A stretch of DNA of 64,000 nucleotides from Calothrix sp. PCC 7103 (GCF_000331305.1 NZ_KB217478.1:1905679-1969678), one strand, 5' to 3'; shown: positions 36,883 through 47,413, counted from the first letter of the stretch. Notes: generated from the letters alone by a model not told the origin. A program made the numbers and translations.

Positions 36883-37374
36883 ATGTCTAAGAAAAATGTA
36901 ATCAATTACATTGGTCGAGTTATCGACTATCGAAAAGAAGCTCCTATTCGCGGCGCCAAAGTTTCTCTCAGAACTGATGATATTTCTCTGACTTCTTACA
37001 CTGATTTGGAAGGGATTTATAAATTTCAGATTAGTCCTGATAAATCTAAAAATATACGCGCTGAGATTTTTATTGAAGCTTCTGGGTATAAATCTTATGG
37101 GGGTTTTATTAATTTGGCGCCGGATAAGAAAGATTTAGGTGATTTTCGATTGGGGGCGCCGAATAATCAACAAAGTACTCAGCAAAGTAATCAACAAAGT
37201 AATCAATCAAGTAGTCGGCAAAGTAAAAGTGATAGTAATTTAACGCCTGTTATTGCTGTAATTATAATAGCATTTTTTATTTTGCTTTCGCTGGCGCTTA
37301 GAAGTTCTCCTCGTCGTAGTCCTGTTTATGATAGAACTCCACGTAGTGATTCTTTTGATGATTTGAGAAGATAG
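36883..37374 (+). CDS. Carboxypeptidase-regulatory-like domain membrane protein, interposed in the hgl operon
   Basis: About 163 residues from the ATG at 36883 (a GTG at 36874 is the upstream alternative). A beta-sandwich domain (about 5-90) reads YIGRVIDYRKEAPIRGAKVSLRTDD and TSYTDLEGIYKFQI, as in carboxypeptidase regulatory/transthyretin-like domains. A Gln/Ser/Asn-rich linker of QQS(N) units and one membrane segment near the C-terminus (about 123-140, VIAVIIIAFFILLSLAL) follow. The tail is basic. It sits exactly between the two halves of a split ketoreductase, in the operon direction, and has no evident role in lipid synthesis. Confidence 0.75.
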   Translation: MSKKNVINYIGRVIDYRKEAPIRGAKVSLRTDDISLTSYTDLEGIYKFQISPDKSKNIRAEIFIEASGYKSYGGFINLAPDKKDLGDFRLGAPNNQQSTQQSNQQSNQSSSRQSKSDSNLTPVIAVIIIAFFILLSLALRSSPRRSPVYDRTPRSDSFDDLRR

Positions 37375-37435
37375 TTGATTTGTAGATTCTAGATAACTCA
37401 TAACTCCTAACTCCTAACTCCTAACTTTTCTAAAT

Positions 37436-39160
37436 ATGACAACACTTGTTCAAGTAAATCCTTCTTCTGTTTTTGTTGTTAGTGGTGGTGCTAAGGGTAT
37501 TACTGCTAAATGTGTAATTAAGTTGGCACAACAGCATCGTTGTAAGTTTATTTTGTTGGGTCGGTCTGAGTTAATTGATAATGAACCTGATTTTGCTCAG
37601 GGTTGTTTTGATGAAGCTGTTTTAAAGAAGCGCATTATGGACGAGTTTATTGCCACTGGTGGTAAACCGACTCCGATGAGTGTTCAGAAGTTATATAATC
37701 AGATTGCTTCGAGTCGCGAGATTAAGGAAACTTTAGCTGCTATTAAAGAAGCTGGTGGTAATGCTGAGTATTTAAGTGTGGATGTAACTGATGTTGCTGC
37801 TTTGAAAACGAAAATTCCGCAAGCAGCAGCTAGGGTTGGTGCTGTTACGGGTATTATTCACGGTGCGGGTAATTTGGCTGATAAGTTAATTGAGAAAAAG
37901 ACTAGCGAGGATTTTGAAAAGGTTTATACTGCTAAGGTTCAAGGTTTAGAAAATCTCCTTAATAGTATTCCTGCAAGTCAGTTACAGCATTTGGTCTTGT
38001 TTTCGTCTGTAACGGGTTTTTATGGAAACATCGGACAGTCTGATTACGCTATTGCAAATGAAATTCTCAATAAGTCTGCTCATTTAGTTAAGCAGCAAAA
38101 TCCTGAATGTCATGTTGTCGCAATTAACTGGGGTGGTTGGGATAGCGGTATGGTGACACCGGAGTTAAAGAAAGAATTTGCACGTCGAGGTATTGATATT
38201 ATCCCTGTAGATGCGGGTACTCAAATGTTGGTTAATGAACTTAACCCCATTTATCACGATAATACTCAGGTGGTTATTGGTAGTCCAATGATTTTGCCCC
38301 CAGTACCTCTTGGTGCTGAGTTACGCAATTATAAAATACGTCGTCGTCTACTAGCTGAAGCTAACCCTTTTCTACGTGATCATACAATTTCTGGTAATTT
38401 AGTTTTACCTGCAACTTGTGCTGTATCTTGGATTTCTAATGTTTGTAAGGAACTTTACCCAGGATACATATTTTTTAATGACTCTAATTTCAAGGTGCTA
38501 AAGGGTATTACTTTTAACCCAGCTATGGCGCCATCCCATATTGTAGAATTAAAAGAAATTAGCAAGGTAGACGGGCAAGAAGTTAATCTACAAGCTCAAA
38601 TTGTCAGCGAACTTCCCAATGGCAAACTTAACTATCACTTTAGTGCAGCAATAAAGTTAGTTCGTGAACTTCCTCCTTGTCCTATCTATAATAACTTTAA
38701 CTCTGAGGAAGACAATATAATTACATTGCGTGGTAAACAATTTTACCAGCAAGACCCATCATCGTTATTTCATGGCGCCACTTTCCAAGAAATCCAACGT
38801 ATACTAAATATCTCCCCTGAAAAAATTACCGCTGAATGTCTATGGAAACCTATTAGTAGTGAAGTTGCTGGTCAATTTCCAATTGATTGGCTTAATCCTT
38901 ATGCGACTGACTTGAGTACACATCCCTTATGGATTTGGTTATATCACTACCATAATCAAATCTGTTTACCAGGCCAAATGGAAAGATTTGAACAGTTTGC
39001 AGAAATTCCTGTCAATCAACTATATTATGTCTCCTGCGAAGTTAAGCAAAAAACAGCAACAGGAATAAGTGCGGATTTTATCATTCATGATGCTAATGGT
39101 AAAGTATTCCTGCGATTGCTTGGAACAAAAGGAATTATTTTGCCTAAATTGTTAGGATGA
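37436..39160 (+). CDS. Ketoreductase-dehydratase protein of the heterocyst glycolipid synthase
   Basis: 574 residues. It starts directly with the catalytic ketoreductase subdomain: VFVVSGGAKGITA (12-24), Ser190/191, Tyr204 and Asn208 in GNIGQSDYAIANE. It lacks the structural subdomain, which is at the end of HglE. A double-hotdog dehydratase follows (about 300-570), with His316 in LRDHTISG and LVLPATCAVSW. It should reduce and dehydrate beta-keto intermediates on the HglE carriers. By position it corresponds to hglF/hglG of Anabaena; I cannot say which name applies. The upstream spacer (about 37390-37435) has a run of CTAACTC repeats. Confidence 0.87.
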   Translation: MTTLVQVNPSSVFVVSGGAKGITAKCVIKLAQQHRCKFILLGRSELIDNEPDFAQGCFDEAVLKKRIMDEFIATGGKPTPMSVQKLYNQIASSREIKETLAAIKEAGGNAEYLSVDVTDVAALKTKIPQAAARVGAVTGIIHGAGNLADKLIEKKTSEDFEKVYTAKVQGLENLLNSIPASQLQHLVLFSSVTGFYGNIGQSDYAIANEILNKSAHLVKQQNPECHVVAINWGGWDSGMVTPELKKEFARRGIDIIPVDAGTQMLVNELNPIYHDNTQVVIGSPMILPPVPLGAELRNYKIRRRLLAEANPFLRDHTISGNLVLPATCAVSWISNVCKELYPGYIFFNDSNFKVLKGITFNPAMAPSHIVELKEISKVDGQEVNLQAQIVSELPNGKLNYHFSAAIKLVRELPPCPIYNNFNSEEDNIITLRGKQFYQQDPSSLFHGATFQEIQRILNISPEKITAECLWKPISSEVAGQFPIDWLNPYATDLSTHPLWIWLYHYHNQICLPGQMERFEQFAEIPVNQLYYVSCEVKQKTATGISADFIIHDANGKVFLRLLGTKGIILPKLLG

Positions 39161-39230
39161 TCCCCCCTCACCCCCCTGCGAATTCGGGGGGAAACAAGAG
39201 CCAATTCTTAGCCCCCCGAATTCGCGGAGG
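39161..39230. repeat. C/G-rich inverted repeat (CCCCCCGAATTCG type)
   Basis: CCCCCCTGCGAATTCGGGGGG (39171-39191 as two 10-base halves around GCGAATTC) and TTCGGGGGG/CCCCCCGAA (39183-39191 with 39212-39220) can fold in two alternative hairpins. It is far more GC-rich than the surroundings and lies between two co-directional hgl genes. Confidence 0.75.
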
Positions 39231-39274
39231 AGCAACTCATGCCATTTCACTATTATTTAACAGAGCTATAAATC

Positions 39275-42200
39275 GTGGAAAAAATTGCTATTGTCGGATA
39301 CTCTTGCCTATTTCCCGATGCCAAAAACCCTGATGAGTTTTGGCATAATTTAATTGGGCAAAAAGACTCTACTTCAACAATTACTGCTGAAGAAATGGGT
39401 GTAGAACCAAGTATATTTTATGACCAAGTAAAAGGTAATCCTGATAAATTTTATTCATTACGAGGGGCCTTTATTCGTGATTTTAAGTTTGATAGCAAAG
39501 GTTACAAACTTCCTCCAGCTTTTCTTGACAGTCTCGACAACACTTTTAAATGGTCGCTTTATGTTGCACAACAAGCACTCCGAGATAGTGGTTATTTAAA
39601 TAATTCTGAAATACTCGCAAAGTGCGGGGTCATATTAGGCACTCTTTCTTTACCTACGAAGTATTCCAATCGTTTGTTTGCTCCTATTTATAAGCAAATT
39701 TTGGCGCCTGCTGTTGGTGAGTTGCTAAAAACAGATTTTGATTTACCTTCACTTGGTAACGGCGGCGCCTCAACTCATAATGCCATGATATCGGGTTTGC
39801 CAGCGGCTGTGATCGCCCAAGCGCTATCTTTATCGAATATTCATATGAGTATAGACGCAGCTTGTTCTTCACCTTTATATTCGATACGGTTAGCATCGCA
39901 TTATTTATGGACGCATAAAGCAGATATGATGCTGGCTGGTGGTATTAGCGCTGCTGACCCACTATTTATCAGGATGTTGTTTTCGACTATTCAAGGTTAT
40001 CCCGAAAATAATGATATTAGTCGTCCGCTTGATAAATCATCGCGCGGGTTGATAACTGCTGAAGGCTCTGGGATGTTTGTACTCAAACGTTATAGTGATG
40101 CTGTAAGAGATGGTGACAGAATTTATGCGGTTATTGCTGGAAATGGTTTATCTAATGATGGACGTGGTAAACACCTTTTAAGTCCAAATTCCAAAGGTCA
40201 AGTTTTAGCTTTCGAGCGCGCATATCGTGAAGCGAATTTAAACCCACGCGATATTGATTATATGGAGTGTCATGCTACAGGTACTTTACTTGGTGACACA
40301 ACAGAGTTTAATTCAGTTGAAACTTTTTTCGGCAAGCATCAAGCTTCACCGCTTGTAGGTTCGGTGAAAGCTAATATTGGGCACCTTTTAACAGCAGCAG
40401 CAGCGCCTAGTTTGGCTAAGGTACTCTTGAGTATGTCCAAAGGTGTCATTCCTGCCACTATTAATGTTAAAGAACCGACGGGAACAGCAAATAACGTCAT
40501 TTCTGCCAAAAATGTTGTTCGTAGTGCTACTAATTGGTCGAGTAAAGCAAATATTAAGCGTGCAGCAATTAGTGCATTTGGGTTTGGCGGTACAAATGCC
40601 CATATCATTCTCGAACAAGGAATGACTACGCATCCAGTAAATTCTTCTGAACCACTTCAGCTTACGAAGATGGCAATTGTAGGAATGGATGGCATTTTCG
40701 GTAATTGTAACGGTTTAGATGCATTTGACCGCAGTATCTATGACTGTACGCAGCAGTTTGTTTCTCTGCCTGCATTGCGCTGGCATGGTATCGAACAGCA
40801 ACATGATTTACTTAAGCAGTATGGGTTGACTGATGGAAAAGCACCACAGGGAGCATATATTCAGAATTTTGATGTTGACACATTAGGGTATAAAATACCA
40901 CCCAATGAATTAGCAAAATTGAATCCGCAGCAATTATTACTATTGAAAGTAGCTGACCGGGCGTTAAAAGATGCGAGTATCTCTGAAGGCGCCAATGTCG
41001 CGGTGTTAATTGCCACAGAAACCGAATATTCTGTGCATCAGTTGCAGCAAAGGTGGAATTTAGACTGGCAAGTAAAAGAAGGTTTAGAGAAGAGTGAAAT
41101 TTGCTTACATAAAGATACAGTTAATGAGCTTGAAACAGTTATTAAAGACGCAGTTCACCACCCCGTTGAAATCAGCGAGCATGTTAGTTACATATCTAAC
41201 ATCATGGCAAGCCGAATTAGTGCTATGTGGGATTTTACGGGCCCAACTTTTACTATAACTGCGGGTGAAAATTCCACGTTCAAAGTATTGGAGATTGCCC
41301 AGCATTTATTAGCAACTGGGGAAGTTGATGCAGTATTGGTAGGAGCAGTTGATTTAGCTGGTGGTTTAGAGCATGTATTGTTACGCAACAAGATGGCGCC
41401 AATTAACACTGGTATCAATACTCTGAGCTACGACCAAAAAGCCAACGGTTGGAATATCGGTGAAGGTGCAGGCGCCGTGGTACTAATGCGTCATGATAGT
41501 AAAGAAAAACATCGTACTTATGCAGTAATTGATGCAGTTAGTCTTTGCCAACAGCACACCACCACAACAGATATTTTAGACAAGCGTCTCACTACTCCGG
41601 ATTCAGCACAAGTACACAAAGTGTCACAGCAAGCACTACAAATAGCTAACGTCCAACCAAATGAAGTTGAGTATGTAGAAGTTTACGGTAGTGGTGTAGC
41701 ACAAGAAGACGAAGCAGAAATTGCTGGGTTATTACAAGCGTATCGTGGTAAGCATGGATTGAACTGTGCTTTAGGAAGCGTCAAATCTAATATTGGCCAT
41801 ACATTTGTAGCATCAGGAATTGCCAGCTTAATCAAAACAGCATTATGTCTATATCATAGATACATTCCTGGAACACCCAAATGGACGGGTGTGAAAAACC
41901 AAGCTGTATGGCAAGGAAGTCCTTTTTACGTAGCTCCCGAATCACGTCCTTGGTTTTTAAACTCATATGTTAAAAAGCGAGTTGCTGCCATCAACAGTAT
42001 TGGCATAGATGGTAGTTATGCTCACGTTATCTTATCTGAAGACCCCGAACAAGTAGAGCGTCCAAGTAAGTATTTAGAACAAACGCCATTTTACTTATTC
42101 CCAATCGCAGGAAGTAATTCAAGTGACTTACTTGAAAAACTCAATCATCTCCAAAACCAAATTGGCAATAATTCCATCAATCTTGCAAAACTAGCTAATC

Positions 42201-43951
42201 AAACTTTCACAACCTTTAAAACCAGTAACAACTCCGAATATACTCTCGCAATAGTTGGACGTAACCAAGTAGAAGTAAGCAAAGAAATAGACAACGCGCT
42301 TACAGAACGTGGAACAGGACTAAAAAAAGCATTTGAAACTGGGGAAGACTGGCAAACACCTCTAGGTAGTTATTTTACTCCTAAACCACTTGGTAAACAC
42401 GGTGAAGTAGCTTATATTTACCCGGCTGCAATTAATTCCTACATTGGCATTAGTCGAAATTTATTCCGTTTGTTTCCGCACGTTCATGAAGACAAAGTAA
42501 TCAAAAGTCTTTATAGTCTCGTAGCTGATATTGCTCAATTAGTCTTTCCACGTAGTCTCAACAAACTTACCACCCGTCAACTTGAAACCCTCGAAAAACA
42601 ATTTCTCGAAGACTCACTTGCTATTTTCGAGACAGATATGGGGTTCGCGCGCTTAATGACAACAATAATGTGCGACGAATTTAAGGTGAAACCTAAGCAT
42701 GTATTTGGTTATAGCTTGGGTGAAACAAGTATGATGTCATCTTCTGGAGTATGGAGTGACTTTAGCAAAGGTATCAACGCTTTTCACACTTCATCATTAT
42801 TTAGTGATAGAGTATCAGGCGCCAAAAATGCCGTGCGTGAATATTGGGGAATGCCCACAGTACACCAAGCAAACGATGACAGTTTCTGGAGTACTTACCT
42901 ATTAATGGCAGACCCGAATAAAGTACGCGAATACCTCAAAAACGAACCGCGCGTTTATTTAACACAAATCAATACACCCGAAGAAGTTGTCATAGCAGGT
43001 GATACCCAAGCCATAGAACGCACCATCAAAGCACTTGGTTGTAACGCATTTAAGGCGCCATTTAACCATGCCATTCACAACGAAGCAATGCGTTCCGAAT
43101 ATTCAGAAATCGTCAAACTCAACACTCTACCAGCCCAACAATTACCAAATGTAAAATTCTATTCAAGTGCTAGCTACCAAGAAATAGCATTAAACACCGA
43201 TACAATTGCTCAAAGTATTGGCAAATGTTTGTGTGAACCACTTGATTTTCCCCGTCTTGTATCCCACGTTTATAATAACGGCGCCAAAATCTTCTTAGAA
43301 ACAGGTTCAGGGAATGTATGCTCACGTTGGATAGACAAGATATTAGAAAACAAACCGCACATCACCATTCCCTTAAACCGTCGGGGAGTAGACGACCACA
43401 CATCCATAGTTAGAGCATTAGCAAAACTACTCTCCCATCAAGTCCAGCTCAACCTCGAACCTCTCTACACCCAAGAAACCTCCAAAACCAATAGAGTCAC
43501 CATGAAAACCGTCACCACAGGTGGACAAAACATCATCGAAAAAATTCTCGACCCAGAAAACCGTCAAAAATTTCAAAATTACCCCATCACTAACCAACCT
43601 CCAAAATTGCCTCAAGTAACACAAAAGGAATTCATAATGGAAAAGGTTACGAATAACAGTTTAAATTCTACCCCCGCAATAGAATTTGAAAAGTTAACTG
43701 AAGCAACCAAACAAGCTTCAGAACCATCTTATAACCAACCCATTACCATACAGAAATTAGAGCAAATAAATCATTGTTCTAACATTACAACACAGCGCAT
43801 GTCGCAGCACTTATCCAAGCTCAATACAAACAACTCCAGCTTCAGCAAAAATCACGCAGCCTTCTTACAATCCAGGCAACAATTTAGCAAGCAAATGAGC
43901 GAAATCATCGAATTACAAATTGCTTGCGCTCAAAATTTATTAAAAGAATAG
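39275..43951 (+). CDS. Heterocyst glycolipid synthase subunit: ketosynthase, chain-length-factor-like domain, acyltransferase
   Basis: 1558 residues starting at a GTG. An active ketosynthase (about 1-455) has Cys197 in DAACSS. A second KS-like domain (about 465-900) reads TFTITAGENSTFKVLE, with no Cys at the equivalent site, so it is a chain-length factor. An acyltransferase-like domain (about 1010-1400) has Ser1147 in FGYSLGE. A C-terminal helical segment (about 1500-1558) is rich in Gln and resembles the linker helices of HglE. The layout equals PfaC KS-CLF plus a PfaB-like AT. It works with HglE as a PUFA-synthase-like complex. By position it corresponds to hglD/hglC of Anabaena; the exact letter is uncertain. 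Confidence 0.88.
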   Translation: MEKIAIVGYSCLFPDAKNPDEFWHNLIGQKDSTSTITAEEMGVEPSIFYDQVKGNPDKFYSLRGAFIRDFKFDSKGYKLPPAFLDSLDNTFKWSLYVAQQALRDSGYLNNSEILAKCGVILGTLSLPTKYSNRLFAPIYKQILAPAVGELLKTDFDLPSLGNGGASTHNAMISGLPAAVIAQALSLSNIHMSIDAACSSPLYSIRLASHYLWTHKADMMLAGGISAADPLFIRMLFSTIQGYPENNDISRPLDKSSRGLITAEGSGMFVLKRYSDAVRDGDRIYAVIAGNGLSNDGRGKHLLSPNSKGQVLAFERAYREANLNPRDIDYMECHATGTLLGDTTEFNSVETFFGKHQASPLVGSVKANIGHLLTAAAAPSLAKVLLSMSKGVIPATINVKEPTGTANNVISAKNVVRSATNWSSKANIKRAAISAFGFGGTNAHIILEQGMTTHPVNSSEPLQLTKMAIVGMDGIFGNCNGLDAFDRSIYDCTQQFVSLPALRWHGIEQQHDLLKQYGLTDGKAPQGAYIQNFDVDTLGYKIPPNELAKLNPQQLLLLKVADRALKDASISEGANVAVLIATETEYSVHQLQQRWNLDWQVKEGLEKSEICLHKDTVNELETVIKDAVHHPVEISEHVSYISNIMASRISAMWDFTGPTFTITAGENSTFKVLEIAQHLLATGEVDAVLVGAVDLAGGLEHVLLRNKMAPINTGINTLSYDQKANGWNIGEGAGAVVLMRHDSKEKHRTYAVIDAVSLCQQHTTTTDILDKRLTTPDSAQVHKVSQQALQIANVQPNEVEYVEVYGSGVAQEDEAEIAGLLQAYRGKHGLNCALGSVKSNIGHTFVASGIASLIKTALCLYHRYIPGTPKWTGVKNQAVWQGSPFYVAPESRPWFLNSYVKKRVAAINSIGIDGSYAHVILSEDPEQVERPSKYLEQTPFYLFPIAGSNSSDLLEKLNHLQNQIGNNSINLAKLANQTFTTFKTSNNSEYTLAIVGRNQVEVSKEIDNALTERGTGLKKAFETGEDWQTPLGSYFTPKPLGKHGEVAYIYPAAINSYIGISRNLFRLFPHVHEDKVIKSLYSLVADIAQLVFPRSLNKLTTRQLETLEKQFLEDSLAIFETDMGFARLMTTIMCDEFKVKPKHVFGYSLGETSMMSSSGVWSDFSKGINAFHTSSLFSDRVSGAKNAVREYWGMPTVHQANDDSFWSTYLLMADPNKVREYLKNEPRVYLTQINTPEEVVIAGDTQAIERTIKALGCNAFKAPFNHAIHNEAMRSEYSEIVKLNTLPAQQLPNVKFYSSASYQEIALNTDTIAQSIGKCLCEPLDFPRLVSHVYNNGAKIFLETGSGNVCSRWIDKILENKPHITIPLNRRGVDDHTSIVRALAKLLSHQVQLNLEPLYTQETSKTNRVTMKTVTTGGQNIIEKILDPENRQKFQNYPITNQPPKLPQVTQKEFIMEKVTNNSLNSTPAIEFEKLTEATKQASEPSYNQPITIQKLEQINHCSNITTQRMSQHLSKLNTNNSSFSKNHAAFLQSRQQFSKQMSEIIELQIACAQNLLKE

Positions 43952-44107
43952 TAAAAAGTGCTGAGTGCGCTCGTGCTGAGTTGGGAATTAGGAGTTATGA
44001 GTTATAAGTTATGAGTTAAGAGTTATGAATTATAAGTAATACTCAGCACTCAGCACTCCTAACTCATCCCTCTGCGTCAATTTGAATACCTCAAAGGAAT
44101 AAATTAC
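43952..44107. other. Spacer with GAGTTATGAGTTATAAG repeats
   Basis: Several tandem copies of TTAGGAGTTATGAGTTATAA-like units and a following CTCAGCACTCAGCACTCC run lie between two co-directional genes. A similar CTAACTCCTAACTC stretch occurs at about 37398-37425 and part of one near 27302. Confidence 0.6.
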
Positions 44108-45772
44108 GTGAAAACTGTAGAGACAGTCACAAATTTACACGATAACGGCTTAAACTTTCACGCCTTTTCCTTTTATCAAAACCAAACATGGAAAGGTTCA
44201 CTTTCGTGCGTATCGTTCGACCATCAAAGCATTAGAAATAAACTCTTAAGCTTAAATCAACCTTGTTATATTATTAGGCATGAGGGGAAAATAGGCGTTA
44301 CAAATGATGGCTACACCTACGCCACAGACAACACTGATAAATCAGTAGAATTACTTGCAGTAGTGGCGCCTACTACAACATCAAACCTAGGAGACCCCAA
44401 CTTTCTATCGTTTCACGGTGTCAAATATGCTTATAGCACTGGTGCAATGGCAGGTGGTATTGCATCCGAAGAAATGATAATAGCATTAGGTAAAGCCAAA
44501 ATACTAGCCTCATTCGGCGCCGGAGGTTTAACTCCCGACCGACTAGAAGCAGCTATTAACACCATTCAAACAGCATTACCAAATGGGCCTTACGCATTTA
44601 ATTTAATTCATAGTCCTAACGAACCTGAAATTGAACGTCGCGCTGTAGAGTTATACCTCAAATACGGTGTACGCACTATTGAAGCTTCAGCATTTCTAGA
44701 TTTAACTCCTAATATTGTTCATTACCGTGCAGCCGGATTAGGATTAAATACTAATAACTTTATTGAAATCAAAAATAAAATCATAGCAAAAGTATCACGT
44801 CGAGAAGTAGCGAGCAAATTTATGCAACCTGCACCTCAACGTATACTCAAACAGCTTGTAGAACAAGGCTTAATCACCCAAAATCAAGCATTACTCGCCG
44901 AAAAAGTACCTGTTGCAGATGACATTACCGTCGAAGCAGACTCAGGTGGTCATACAGATAATAGGCCCTTAGTATGTTTACTGCCTTCAATGTTAGCTTT
45001 ACGCGATGAAATTCAAGCGCAGTATAACTACAAACAAGCAATTCGGATTGGAGTAGCTGGTGGAATTGCCAACCCCCAATCAGCACTAGCAGGTTTCATG
45101 ATGGGCGCCGCTTACATTGTTACAGGTTCCATCAATCAATCGTGCGTAGAATCAGGTAGTTGTGAGTATACAAAAAAACTACTTGCCCAAGCAGAAATGG
45201 CAGACGTAATGATGGCGCCAGCAGCAGACATGTTTGAAATGGGCGTCAAACTACAAGTACTCAAACGCGGCACAATGTTTCCCATGCGCGCGCAAAAGCT
45301 TTATGAACTATATAGAGCTTATAACTCAATCGAAGAAATTCCCCTTGCCGAACGTGAAAAACTAGAAAAGCAAGTCTTCCGCAAAAGTATCGCCGAAGTA
45401 TGGTCCGGAACAGTTACATACTTAACACAGCGTAACCCAGAGAAACTAGCCAAAGCAGTAAACAATCCTAAATTCAAAATGGCATTGATATTCCGTTGGT
45501 ACTTAGGGTTATCTTCACGCTGGTCAAACTCAGGAGAAAAAGGACGCGAAGCAGACTATCAAATTTGGTGTGGTCCAGCAATGGGTGGTTTCAACGACTG
45601 GGTAAGAGGTTCTTACTTAGAAGAAGTCAAAAACCGCCATGTAGTAGATATAGCCAACCATATCATGATAGGAGCAGGCTATTTATACCGTATCCAAAGC
45701 CTAAAACTACAAGGTTTACAACTCCACGACTCCTACACTCAATACTATCCAGTCAATTCAACTTTAAATTAA
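44108..45772 (+). CDS. PfaD-type enoyl reductase of the heterocyst glycolipid synthase
   Basis: 554 residues from a GTG with an AAAGGA site 10 nt upstream. This is a member of the PfaD/2-nitropropane-dioxygenase-like TIM-barrel flavoproteins: GVKYAYSTGAMAGGIASEEMIIALGKAKILASFGAGGL, EADSGGHTDNRPL, RIGVAGGIANPQSALAGFMMGAAYIVTGSINQS and the C-terminal LKRGTMFPMRAQKLYELY. PfaD proteins act in trans as enoyl reductases of PUFA synthases, so it would saturate the chain made by the HglE complex. By position it corresponds to hglC/hglD of Anabaena. A GTAGAGAC hairpin lies between it and hglB. Confidence 0.9.
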   Translation: MKTVETVTNLHDNGLNFHAFSFYQNQTWKGSLSCVSFDHQSIRNKLLSLNQPCYIIRHEGKIGVTNDGYTYATDNTDKSVELLAVVAPTTTSNLGDPNFLSFHGVKYAYSTGAMAGGIASEEMIIALGKAKILASFGAGGLTPDRLEAAINTIQTALPNGPYAFNLIHSPNEPEIERRAVELYLKYGVRTIEASAFLDLTPNIVHYRAAGLGLNTNNFIEIKNKIIAKVSRREVASKFMQPAPQRILKQLVEQGLITQNQALLAEKVPVADDITVEADSGGHTDNRPLVCLLPSMLALRDEIQAQYNYKQAIRIGVAGGIANPQSALAGFMMGAAYIVTGSINQSCVESGSCEYTKKLLAQAEMADVMMAPAADMFEMGVKLQVLKRGTMFPMRAQKLYELYRAYNSIEEIPLAEREKLEKQVFRKSIAEVWSGTVTYLTQRNPEKLAKAVNNPKFKMALIFRWYLGLSSRWSNSGEKGREADYQIWCGPAMGGFNDWVRGSYLEEVKNRHVVDIANHIMIGAGYLYRIQSLKLQGLQLHDSYTQYYPVNSTLN

Positions 45773-45795
45773 ATATCTCCGTAGAGACTCGATTT

Positions 45796-45823
45796 GTAGA
45801 GACCGTATTAATTCGGTCTCTAC
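45796..45823. terminator. GTAGAGACCG/CGGTCTCTAC hairpin
   Basis: 10-bp perfect stem (45796-45805 and 45814-45823) with loop TATTAATT. On the plus strand it is followed by CAAAAAAAA, so the U-run is on the minus strand. It may stabilise the upstream message end rather than terminate it. Confidence 0.5.
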
Positions 45824-45854
45824 CAAAAAAAACATTTTAAACAGAGGCAAATAA

Positions 45855-47360
45855 ATGGTTACTCCCAACAAGTTGTTTACCGCAGAAGGTATTCAAGAAT
45901 GGATGGTGTCTAAACTCGCACTTTTGCTATCAGTGGCGCCAAATACAATTGATGTACAGCTACCTTTAGAAAATTATGGTTTAGACTCATCCCGCGCCAT
46001 GATATTAGTTACACAAGCACAAGAAGTGTTTGGTGTAGAAATATCACCCGTATTATTATGGCACTACCCAACAATTGAAGCCTTAGCAGAGCGTTTAGCC
46101 GAAGATTGCCAAGAAAATACATCAAATACTGAAGATTCAAGTAGTGCAACACAAAGCGTAACTGTAGATTTACAAGCAGAAGTAGTACTAGACCCACGTA
46201 TTTACCCAGCTTCACCTTACATTAGTGATTTTATATCATACCCAGACAATGTATTTTTAACAGGTGGTACTGGCTTTTTAGGTGCCTTTTTAATTTATGA
46301 ACTATTAACACAAACAGATGCTGACGTTTACTGCTTAGTGCGTGCGGCAGATGAATCAGCAGGAAAGAATAAACTAAAGCAAAATTTACAAAAATATGCA
46401 ATCTGGTCAGAGGACTTTGATAGCAGAATTACACCCATTCTGGGAGACCTATCACAACCACTACTAGGAATTAGCCGAGAAGGGTTTGAAATGCTCGCGG
46501 CAAACATGGATGCTATTTACCACAGTGCAGCAACACTCAATTATGTATATCCATATTCAGCGCTAAAAACAGCCAACGTAATCGGTACTCAAGAAGTAAT
46601 ACGCTTGGCAAGCATGATTAAAACCAAACCACTGCACTATGTTTCAAGTGTTGCAGTCTTTGAATCTCCTTTCTACGCTGGTAAAGTCGTCAAAGAAGAC
46701 GATGAATTTAACGAATATTCAGGTATTTTCCTTGGCTACTCACAAACTAAATGGGTAGCAGAAAAACTCGTCAAAGTCGCGCGTGACCGTGGACTCCCCG
46801 TAACTATCCATCGTCCCCCATTAATTGCAGGACATAGCCAAACAGGTGTCGGCAACACAGATGATTTTATTAATTTAATGGCAAAAGGTTGTATCCAAAT
46901 GGGGTGCTTCCCCGATGTCGATTATATGATGGATATGTCCCCTGTAGACTATGTAAGTAAAGCTATCGTTTATCTCTCACTGCAAAAAGAATCACTCGGC
47001 AAAGCATTTAACTTACAACATCCTGAACCGGCGCCGTTAAAAGACTTGGTAAACTGGATTAGCCAATTTGGTATCCCCATCAAATTCGTTCCTTACCAAG
47101 AATGGCAAAACCAACTATTAAACATAAATTCTCCCGACAACCCCTTATATACACTGCGACCATTTCTACTTGAGCGTTGGTCAGAAAAACAACTCACTAT
47201 TCCCGATTTATACTTAAAACAAAACCGACCAATAATCAGCTGCGAAGCAACACAAAAAGCACTTGCAGACAGTTCAATAACTTGTGCGCCAGTTGATTCA
47301 AGGTTATTTATGACTTACGCAACTTACTTAATTCAATCTGGTTTTTTAAGCTTGGCTTAA
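45855..47360 (+). CDS. hglB: HglB/HetM: carrier-protein thioester reductase
   Basis: 501 residues. An N-terminal acyl carrier domain (about 8-85) has Ser45 in GLDSS. It is followed by an NADPH-dependent thioester reductase domain with TGGTGFLG (136-143) and Tyr295 and Lys299 in [11 protein letters not shown]. It releases the finished acyl chain as an alcohol or aldehyde, giving the long-chain alcohol of heterocyst glycolipid. The length is close to HetM of Anabaena PCC 7120, as I recall about 506 residues. It is the last gene of the hgl run and is followed by repeats instead of hetN. Confidence 0.93.
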   Translation: MVTPNKLFTAEGIQEWMVSKLALLLSVAPNTIDVQLPLENYGLDSSRAMILVTQAQEVFGVEISPVLLWHYPTIEALAERLAEDCQENTSNTEDSSSATQSVTVDLQAEVVLDPRIYPASPYISDFISYPDNVFLTGGTGFLGAFLIYELLTQTDADVYCLVRAADESAGKNKLKQNLQKYAIWSEDFDSRITPILGDLSQPLLGISREGFEMLAANMDAIYHSAATLNYVYPYSALKTANVIGTQEVIRLASMIKTKPLHYVSSVAVFESPFYAGKVVKEDDEFNEYSGIFLGYSQTKWVAEKLVKVARDRGLPVTIHRPPLIAGHSQTGVGNTDDFINLMAKGCIQMGCFPDVDYMMDMSPVDYVSKAIVYLSLQKESLGKAFNLQHPEPAPLKDLVNWISQFGIPIKFVPYQEWQNQLLNINSPDNPLYTLRPFLLERWSEKQLTIPDLYLKQNRPIISCEATQKALADSSITCAPVDSRLFMTYATYLIQSGFLSLA

Positions 47361-47385
47361 AATTCACAGAAAAACCATCCACCAC

Positions 47386-47413
47386 GTAGAGACGTTACAT
47401 GTAACGTCTCTAC
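47386..47413. terminator. GTAGAGACGTTAC hairpin after hglB
   Basis: 13-bp perfect stem (47386-47398 and 47401-47413), loop of 2. It lies 26 bp past the stop codon and is a plausible 3' end of the hgl transcript, though a T-run is lacking. Confidence 0.5.
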
